A stretch of DNA of 64,000 nt from Bidens hawaiensis (taxonomy: Eukaryota; Streptophyta; Magnoliopsida; Asterales; Asteraceae). A program made the translations under genes and the position numbers. Position 1 is the stretch's first letter, and every line of letters begins with the position of its first letter. Shown piece after piece: positions 56,957 through 64,000 of the stretch. The notes beneath the pieces were generated by a model. It saw only the letters and a program-made list of their open reading frames with translations. It was not told the DNA's origin and did not search any database. The stretch is from assembly GCA_021521415.1 (NCBI GenBank), contig JAIQDT010003016.1, forward strand, positions 186,001-250,000, read 5' to 3'.

Positions 56957-59171
56957 TGTAACATCCTACTTTTGGTTATAATAATAAAATAAATTTCATC
57001 TAATTTATAGTGGGTCATTTTCGGTTTAGATAAATAGAATATGAGTTGGGCTAGTGTTGGGTAAATGGGTATGGGTTATGTACTTGGGTTAGGAAAGAAA
57101 GAAGGAAAGACCATGGGCTTAAGCCCATGATCCATAATTATATAAACCATTAATCACCCATTTAATTCATTTCTACACATATCCCTTACACCACCAAAAC
57201 ACACACTTAAGCCTTCTCTCTAGTTCTCTCCCTATCTAAACCGAAACCAAGAAGGAAACCGAGCACCGACCTGAGGTAATGATAGTATGATGTTGTTTTA
57301 GCTTAAACCCGTTAGATATGGTCACGAAACGACGAGTCGACACCGTTAAACCGTTTAAGTCACGAGATCCGGGTGGAATCGGATATAAACCGAACCTATG
57401 ATGAGCTTAGAGGCCACCCTAGCTCAGATCTGGATCGAACGGGACGAAAAACGGTGAAAAACGAGTTAAAACTCGTTTTTCCGGCGTGTTCGTGGTTTTC
57501 CGGCGGCGGCGCCGGAAAGGCGGCTGAGTATTTTAAGGATGTCAGAGAATGTTTCTGACATTCTCTGACAAACCCTAACCCTGATTAGTTAACGAACCAG
57601 GGGTGATTCGCCAAGTGATTTGCTAAAGAAAGCATAGCGAACTAGCCTTAGTTCCCGTCCAGATTCGTTAAAGGAAAAGAACAACGAACTAGTCCATTTC
57701 GCTAAGGTCTGGTTCGTATAAGGATCAATTCGCTATATGGACCAGTTCATGAAAGGGTCCAATTCGTCATAAGGACCAGTTCGTTATAATGCTTTATTCG
57801 TTACAAAGCCAGATTTGTTATAATGGTTAATTCGCTATGAACTCCCATTCGTTAAGGACTGAATAGCGAATTAGAACTTTGAAAGAATGACAGAACAGTC
57901 CCTTGACATAGAAAAGAATGAATTAATTACAAATAAGCCCTTGAACTTTGAGTAGCAAATAAAATAATGATCCAAAATTCTAATGGAAAATGTGTTAAGG
58001 TAGTTAATGCAAATAAAATTTTTCCAAGCTGACCTGGTAGATCGACCCCAGTCAGGGGCTCTGCTCCTTGGGCCCTGCTAGGGGCTGCCGCCCCTAGAAC
58101 CCCGCTGCCAGGGGCGCTGCCCCGGACCCCGTTCGTTGAGGGTATTAATTAAACTAGAAAGACGATATGTGTAGTGATAGTTTATTGATACGTATAATTA
58201 TACAGTTAGTCGTGCACAGCTCAAGAAGGGAATAACTGTAAACGGTGAACGCAACCGCATTGAGGTGAGTTTCTAGCCCCACTTCCTTGTTATGTTTTCG
58301 GGGCTGTGTGCATACTCGATGTGATAGTTAATACAATTACCTTAAGTGGTGAGTGTATGCCTTGTATGATTTATGTATGATGATTGCTTGACAGCGCGTG
58401 AACGATCTTCGGATATTGCATGTACCGTTAGGTGGTAGTTAAAGATATGATTGATGTGTACGATGTAAGATATGATGTATGTATGAATATATATGATGTA
58501 TGCATAATGTATGTATGATATGTTGATGGTACATGAACGCTCTTCGGAGATTGCACGTATTGTCAAGGAAAGTATGTAACTGTTGCATGAAACAAAGGGA
58601 CCAGACCCTAATAATATCCGTGACGGTAGGGGCCATACCTTAATAATATCTGTGATGTTGGGGACCAGACCCTTTATAACTTTTGTGATGTTGGGACCAG
58701 ACCCTTTATAATATCTGTGATGTTAAGGACCAGACCCTTATAATATCTGTGAGGTTATAGGGCGGAAGGCTCTTTAAATAGGATGAATAGTTATATATAA
58801 AGATTAAGTATGATTAATTCACACCCCTTCGGGCACGTGTGCAAGTATGAGAACAGATTGTATGTTGTAACAGCGTAGCTGACTTTTAGTATGCACGCAT
58901 GTGAGTAGATTGAGGCAGCTTGCATAAGAGGAAGCAAATGGCATGGACTTGAAGAAGCTTGCATCTCAAGGAAATGTTATGTTATTTTAAAGACAATGTT
59001 TTAAGTTTAAATAATTTGAATGCTTGTTAAGACAAGAAAGGATGGTTATGTAGCACAATGGTTTGAATGTTTTAATATTCCGCGAATGTTTTTAGTTAAC
59101 TCTGATATTATGAACTGTGTTTATGAGTAAATCCAACGTCCAAAGTAGGGCACCGGTAACGGGGCCTTACA
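56957..59171 (+). repeat. Second gypsy element 3' LTR
   Basis: 2,215 bp. It differs from the 5' LTR by scattered substitutions and small indels, for example near 57480-57510 and around 58190 and 58870. Confidence 0.92.
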
Positions 59172-59207
59172 ATTACACACATTAGACACAATGAAAATTA
59201 AAACCTA

Positions 59208-59377
59208 AATGTACCGTCGTTTGAGGGTGCTTTTCGCTTCTTCGGAACGTTTTTGCCTGTTGCCTTTCTCTTTTTAGCATCAATAGGTTGTTCTTCAAGT
59301 AACAAAATCTGAAGTGTCGCCTCCGACGACAGTGGTTCAGTCGGAGATACGATTGCCGTTGACGGATATGACGCCAT
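59208..59377 (-). pseudogene. Probable first exon of the MULE Ulp1-like gene
   Basis: From ATG 59377 on the - strand the frame reads MASYPSTAIVSPTEPLSSEA, then a basic stretch KKRKATGKNVPKKRK that looks like a bipartite nuclear localisation signal. It then meets a donor-like AG|GTTTTA at about 59208. The would-be intron begins with TTTCATTGTGTC, the same octamer seen in the MULE's other introns. The second gypsy insertion, at 59171, lies inside that intron. The longer frame on the same strand (59182-59409) is in another register and has no such features. The link to the Ulp1 gene is by position and strand. Confidence 0.5.
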
Positions 59378-59590
59378 TGATTCACGATGGAGGTTATTTG
59401 AGATTCCAATAGCAGAATGGAGATGGAAGGGTTTGTGTTCAGAGGAAAATATGAAGAATAATGGTAGAAGAGAAGTGAATAAGACGATTGAAGAACGGTT
59501 TGTATTCTGATTTTGAGATTTAAGAGTTTACCCTTGATTGTCTCTGATATTACAAATTTGCCACCCTTTTTAAACCATTGATTTTGTTTG

Positions 59591-59663
59591 AGATTTGATC
59601 CAATGGGTGATAATCATTCTCACCCTTCTCATTTTTTACCCCCTTTGTAAAATAACTTGACAC
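59591..59663 (-). repeat. MULE right terminal inverted repeat
   Basis: Reverse-complement partner of 8851-8925, ending (plus strand) TTTGTAAAATAACTTGACAC. Confidence 0.7.
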
Positions 59664-59672
59664 TAATAGTTG
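59664..59672. repeat. MULE target-site duplication, right copy
   Basis: TAATAGTTG, versus TAATACTTG at 8842-8850. Confidence 0.65.
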
Positions 59673-59757
59673 AAGTTGAAACAAAACAAAAGGAATACAA
59701 AATCAATTTCGTGCCATACCAAATAATATGATTTTAATTATCTATTATTAAACATTA

Positions 59758-60790
59758 CTAGCTTTTGAACCCGTGTATTACACGGGATTTGTCAAATGAT
59801 AAAAATAAATAAGTTATGTTATTTTAAAAAATAAACAAAATGAAAGGTAAAAATAAATTTAAAAATCAGGTATGATATTTTAATTGTGATTTTTAAAATA
59901 CTTTTCATGATTGAAATTGCGTGTAGCTTAACATACCATATAATAATCTAAAGATTCATTGATGATAATAAACCGAGTTGCTATAAATGCAAAGCCTACA
60001 CAAGCCTTTGAGGCTATATTAGTTTTTATTGAAGTTGTTTTGAAATGAACCAAAGTCACCATTTTTTAAAATGATCCATACGTATTCGATGATTGCCTCA
60101 TGTCAAAATAGAGCAAAACATGTGATACAATTGTAGTCCGAAATGCGACAAACACAATTTGGTAATAGGATTGCATGTCCAAAAGGTGTCTTCACACTAA
60201 GCGCAACATGTGATACAAAATTTGTATACAAAGAAGTATTTTCAATTTTGTAAACACCATTTTAAGGTCTCATTTACCTTGTAAATTAATGTATTAGACA
60301 AAGTAAACGATTTATGAATTATAAATTTTTCACGTTTCACGACTTATAAAATGTATCTTCTTCATGTTTCACTATGTGTACTACACATGGTGGATAATAT
60401 GAACTTAATGTAATTTTTCGTGTAACAATGTTTAAAAGATGATGATCAATGTGCTTATAGACAATAATCTATAGTATAATGTCATCAGATTACAAATATG
60501 CACACCTAAATATATACTTTACGCAATGTTGAAAATCCACAACCAACCCAATAATTGATTATATTTAGCATCAATTCTTCTTGAATGGTGATTATAAACA
60601 TGGCATTTATACACCTTTAAATAGTTAATAAAATCCATCTAACGATGCTATAACCCAATTAATAAAATGGTTTTGACTAATGGATAGTTAGGATGAATGA
60701 GATGAGATATTAGAAATTATGATGAAAAATTAGGCTATAAGTGAATGTAGGCTTGACACCTAAGCATCAACACTTTGTTTTATTAGTAGA
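59758..60790 (-). mobile_element. Helitron-like element (non-autonomous)
   Basis: On the - strand the 5' end reads TCTACTAATAAAACAAAGTG. The 3' end has the hairpin CCCGTGTAATACACGGG, then 8 bases, then CTAG followed by T. This matches the plant Helitron layout of a TC 5' end, a short hairpin, CTRR, and insertion before T. The base before the 5' end is C rather than the expected A, so the 5' limit may be off. There is no helicase gene in the 1.03 kb. Confidence 0.5.
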
Positions 60791-61477
60791 GTAACATAAT
60801 ATTTGTTTTGTTGAAATTGATTATGTAATAAATGTTTATGAAATAAATAAACGAAATTTTACAGTTTACAAAAAACAAAGAATTCGGTTTTATAACTTTT
60901 TAAAAAATATCTAAGTTACAGGACTCCAAATTTCTTTAGGTATAACTAATCATTGTTTCAATGGTTAAAAGTTTTTTTTAGAATGACTATAATTTTAAAT
61001 TAAAGATACAAAATTAATAATCACATTAATTGAAAATTTAAATTAAATAGCATAATTAAACATTTATATATACGAAGTGAGAAGTCTCGCATAATTCAAA
61101 CTGAATTCATGAGTTTTTATTGTTCAAACATGTGTTGACATCTTTAATAAAAAGTAATGTATACATTGAGCAAAATTATGTTTTAGGTTTTATATTATTG
61201 TAAATAGTCATTAATTTATGCATTATATCTTAAGATGTAACTCATGGGTCAAACCATTTTCACCAATAACTCATGGATAGCATAGATTAAGGAGAAGAGA
61301 GATTAGAAGAGTAACATAGAATTTTAATCTAGGAATTAATATGGTTAGAACACCTAGGCATCATTATTTTTGTTTATTAGTATTGTAAGATTAGGCCTAC
61401 TAAGATAAATCCTTAAGTATTACGAATATATAAACCGTGCATGCATATCGACAATTAACAACCACCAAACCCTAGTC
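60791..61477. other. AT-rich DNA with a second Helitron-like 5' end
   Basis: At about 61345-61384 on the - strand, TACTAATAAACAAAAATAAT and GATGCCTAGGTGTTC repeat in diverged form the 5' end of the element above. This suggests an older, related Helitron around or next to it. Otherwise nothing was recognised. Confidence 0.35.
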
Positions 61478-62425
61478 ATGTTTTCCCGACGGTAGAAGCT
61501 GACGTCTTATCTGAAAATATCATCATGGAGGTTATATCAAGACTTCCCGTCAAAACAATCATCAACTGCAAGTGCGTGTGCAAAACGTGATCCTTACTTT
61601 ATTTTGGTGAAGCTCTCATTCGTTTCCCCATAATTCAAGTGGGTTCGGTCAATGGTGTTATCTGCGTGCGACGTCTATTCTTACGTATTTAATCCTGTTG
61701 TTGAAGAATGTTTGATGGTTCCCGATGAACCACCAAGGTTGAGGAATATTGAGTCGTTAAGTTATGGTTTCGGAGTTTCAATGGCAGGAGAATACCAAGT
61801 GATACAAATTTATAATAAATCTATATGTGGTTAATTTACGAAGTTGCAATCGAGGCTTACACCCTTGGCACCGGTCAATGGATAGTTTTGGCTTGGGACA
61901 AACCCCGTGATTAATAGTCATTTCTACTGGGTTGTTAATCATGGTCAAATCTATGATAGATATTGATTTGAATATGGAGAGTTGGAGACATTTGAGTTAC
62001 TTCCATCCCCTAGCTCCGGGGCCGGGGGATAACTAAGACTCTATGCACATGTTGGGAGTCTTGAAAGGTAGTTTAAGTCAGATTTCTTCGTGTTCGTTAG
62101 GATTAGAGCTTTGGGTGATGTCGTGGTATAAAGAGTAACTATCCAAGGAAATATAACCCCTATGTTTAAATTATAAGAGTGGGAACCCTTGTGTCTCATT
62201 GATGGTTCGGAATGCACTAGTATTTTGATCATCCGTAATAAGCATAGTGTGGAAAAACCGATGGCGTGTTATTGTCTCAACACGAATAAGATTCTACTTC
62301 TAGATTTGCCACCCATCTACCCTATGAGTCCGATAATGGCTTATCGTCCTAGCCTTCTTAAACTCCAAAACTTTGGATCATTCATTCATTGTTCAAAGCG
62401 AGTGACAACCCCTTCCGGAATATGA
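61478..62425 (+). pseudogene. F-box protein pseudogene
   Basis: From about 61490 the reading ENIIMEVISRLPVKTIINCK, then CVCKT, is the N-terminal F-box seen in plant SCF ubiquitin-ligase substrate receptors. It is followed by a TGA where tryptophan would be usual. Downstream pieces fit the F-box-associated domain: YTLGTGQWIVL (about 61860), a GS..S-type strand region near 62050, and WEPLCLIDGSECTSILII ... CYCLNTNKILLLDL (about 62190-62310). Several stops and frame changes separate these pieces. The gene lies outside the MULE and reads on the + strand. The subfamily is not determinable by eye. Confidence 0.6.
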
Positions 62426-62569
62426 GGTCATGCGGTGATATTATGGGATTAGTGGGTATTGGATAGTTTAGCAGAGCACCCTTATCCCCCTTTATATTGT
62501 TTTACAAAGTGAGAGTAGAATTAGGGAAGATCATTTAGATTGGAGGTTGAAGATAAATACCATGAATGA

Positions 62570-62602
62570 ATATATTATTATTATTATTATTGTTGTTGTC
62601 TT
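62570..62602. repeat. (ATT)n/(TTG)n microsatellite
   Basis: A run of TTA/ATT triplets passing into TTG triplets. Confidence 0.8.
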
Positions 62603-62787
62603 TCTTTGGAAGGAATTTTGATATAGATCTTAACCTGATCGTTTTTTTAATGTAATTATTAGTTTGAAGTTGGACGAGAGGATACTTAATGTGGCCGAGA
62701 AGCCCTTGGTAGCGAAAAAAATTGCAGATATATTATCAAACAATAAGTCAAAGAGAGGAAGATTCAAAATCGTCGGCGATGGTTAAG

Positions 62788-62803
62788 GAGGGAGGGAGGG
62801 AGG

Positions 62804-62840
<37 letters not shown>
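62788..62840. repeat. (GGGA)n(GA)n microsatellite
   Basis: About six GGGA units followed by about twelve GA units. It gives artefactual Gly-Arg-Glu frames on the + strand and Leu-Ser frames on the - strand. Confidence 0.9.
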
Positions 62841-62841
<1 letters not shown>

Positions 62842-62996
62842 CTTTGGTGTAATCTTATGTTTACAAAAGTACCGAATTTGCAAAGAGATGCGGTGGTTAA
62901 GGAGAGAGCGTGAGGGGGTCTTTGGTGTAATCTTATGTTTACAAAAGTACAAAAGTTGCAAAGAGAGGCACATGTAAAGTATTATGGAAACGTGGA
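62838..62996. repeat. 78-bp tandem duplication
   Basis: GGTCTTTGGTGTAATCTTAT and following bases start at 62839 and again at 62917, 78 bp apart, with small differences (ACCGAATTTGC versus ACAAAAGTTGC). The duplication follows directly on the GA microsatellite. Confidence 0.75.
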
Positions 62997-62999
62997 GCA

Positions 63000-63600
63000 A
63001 GTTGAACTCGTCATAAAATGTACAACAGCAGGTACTACAAACTCAAGCATAGAAATAAAGAAACAGTAGAATTGTGTGTAATCTGAAACTTGTAAAATAA
63101 TATATATAATAATTGTAGGAGGGTTGCGGTTATCCAGTGGAGACTCAAGTTTTAATCTCACTTGTGTCACATTTTGGAGGATATTGGCAATGAAGGTTTT
63201 GAGCTAGACATTGTGTAAAGTTTGTCAGTTCAAACCCTGTCTGAGCCCACCCGAGTTTTCATCTCACCTATGTGTTACGCCGGATAGTTCTGCTCTTGTG
63301 GTGGCACAACGATTGTCAAGTGGCAGTCGGTGGTATGGTTTCCCCGGGAAACGCCCAAGCCAACTCTGAAACCAGTACGGGCCCGGTAAAGATAACATAA
63401 TATGTCAATAGTGGGGCACCGGGTCATTATATCAAGCTCAACTCTTTTATAAACCAAGTTAGTTTGACTCAACTATTTTATAAAAGAACTGATTTTAAAC
63501 CATTTTTTTTGTTTTATATGTAAAAGAATAAAAGTATATAAAAGTTGGTCAATTATGATTTGGGAAAATTAAAAGAACGTACGGAATGCCGGAAATAAGA
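63000..63600. other. Unassigned DNA
   Basis: No gene. A tRNA B-box-like GTTCAAACCC lies near 63230 but no A box at the right distance, so I do not call a tRNA or SINE. Confidence 0.45.
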
Positions 63601-63720
63601 ACAAAAGCAGCGGCCGTACAATACGAAACCGATACGTGACGCCAAAGGAAACATTCTGTCTAAAACACGATCTGCAGTTACCGTCTACTCGTATTCAGCC
63701 TGATCGCCGCTGGTTTAATT

Positions 63721-63769
63721 TTATCATTTTATGTTAGGCTGTATTGTACGGCCTAACATAAAATGATAA
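63721..63769. repeat. Perfect 19-bp hairpin with competing pairing
   Basis: Arms TTATCATTTTATGTTAGGC (63721-63739) and its exact complement (63751-63769) are separated by 11 bases. The loop and arm base (63741-63753, GTATTGTACGGCC) are also the exact complement of GGCCGTACAATAC at 63612-63624. Two mutually exclusive structures are therefore possible. Confidence 0.8.
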
Positions 63770-64000
63770 GACTGATTCATGAGTTATTCAAAGAAAACCG
63801 ATAACCAATTTTCGGCTAATTTTGGATATTTATTTGGTTTCGATTAACAGTTCGGTTATTGCTCACTCTTAATATTTTCTGCTAATTATGTTAGACCATG
63901 CGTATTTTTTTTGTTACTGTAGAGGTGTTAATCATGTATATTTTCTGTTGTATGAGTTGTTGAAACATTATGTGAAGCAAATTCAACTTACTTTATTAAT
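63770..64000. other. AT-rich DNA at the right edge, nothing recognised
   Basis: No frame, terminal repeat or RNA gene was seen. Confidence 0.4.

Larger units (their letters stand above)
47057..59171 (+). mobile_element. Second Tekay-like Ty3/gypsy retrotransposon, carrying a nested element
   Basis: 12,115 bp on the + strand including a 2.5-kb nested LTR element. The LTRs are 2,221 and 2,215 bp (47057-49277, 56957-59171) with TG...CA ends. The flanking 5-mers are ATAAC and ATTAC (4 of 5). The primer site is at 49281-49292 and the purine tract at 56943-56956. Gag has several zinc knuckles; pol has protease, RT, RNase H, integrase and a chromodomain-like end, very similar in wording to the element at 9781-21110 but with unrelated LTRs. 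Stops and a frameshift disable it. Confidence 0.9.
8851..59663. mobile_element. Mutator-like element with FAR1-type transposase and Ulp1-like protease, split by nested insertions
   Basis: The outer element spans 50.8 kb, of which only about 9.7 kb remains after removing four LTR retrotransposons (9781-21110, 28787-40330, 40398-46458, 47057-59171) and their duplications. The ends are imperfect inverted repeats (8851-8925 and 59591-59663) flanked by a near-perfect 9-bp duplication. The gene content fits a MULE: a FAR1/MULE transposase reads inward from the left and a Ulp1/C48-type protease reads inward from the right. MULEs carrying Ulp1-like genes (Kaonashi-type) are known in plants. The continuity of both broken genes across every insertion supports one original element. 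Both genes have stops or frameshifts, so it is dead as an autonomous element. Confidence 0.75.

Noticed and set aside
61652..61834. A separate small gene of 60 residues
   Set aside because: It lies inside the F-box pseudogene between its F-box and associated-domain pieces and is best read as part of that decayed gene.
62722..62913. Gly-Arg-Glu open frame
   Set aside because: It is a translation of the GGGA/GA microsatellite.
63110..63250. Possible tRNA gene or SINE (GTTCAAACCC B-box)
   Set aside because: No A box at a suitable distance and no cloverleaf could be drawn; there is no poly-A tail or duplication.

Overview
This window is repeat-dominated plant nuclear DNA, most likely from a eudicot. 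LTR ends such as TGTCACACCC and TGTAACATCC look like Asteraceae elements to me, but that is an impression and was not searched. I found no intact host gene, no tRNA or rRNA gene and nothing prokaryotic. Nearly everything I could identify is a transposable element or a broken gene.

The main structure is a nest. A Mutator-like element (MULE) runs from 8851 to 59663, with 73-75 bp imperfect terminal inverted repeats and a 9-bp target duplication matching at 8 of 9 bases (TAATACTTG / TAATAGTTG). It carries two converging genes, both broken: a FAR1-type transposase on the + strand (9114-25172, with DNA-binding domain, MULE transposase core, SWIM zinc finger and GT-AG introns) and a Ulp1/C48-like cysteine protease on the - strand (exon 1 near 59377, C-terminus at 25799). 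Four LTR retrotransposons have landed in it and pulled its exons apart: a Tekay-like Ty3/gypsy (9781-21110, TSD ACCGG), a SIRE-like Ty1/copia (28787-40330, TSD GTTTC), a decayed copia (40398-46458, TSD GTTAC) and a second Tekay-like gypsy (47057-59171, TSD ATAAC/ATTAC). The last is itself hit in its protease by a small non-autonomous LTR element (51163-53707, TSD GTTGC). Without these four insertions the MULE is about 9.7 kb; an extra 1.77-kb unassigned segment (21116-22881) reduces it to about 8 kb.

Left of the MULE (1-8850) are a decayed Tat/Athila-like gypsy 3' end with an LTR, a non-autonomous hAT-like element (5128-5697), a non-autonomous MULE (6418-7259), a possible copia LTR remnant and a MITE. 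Right of it (59673-64000) are a Helitron-like element, an F-box pseudogene, microsatellites and a strong hairpin.

Two patterns are not explained by ordinary annotation. (1) The octamer ATTGTGTC recurs throughout the MULE's own sequence, in introns, 3' flanks, tandem arrays and even codons. It reads in the sense direction of each of the two converging genes, so its orientation flips at about 25.6-26.5 kb. (2) Five LTR families each carry a private cluster of short interrupted palindromes or short repeated words in the LTR or leader, and two unrelated families (copia SIRE and gypsy) share the same word, TTCGYTA.
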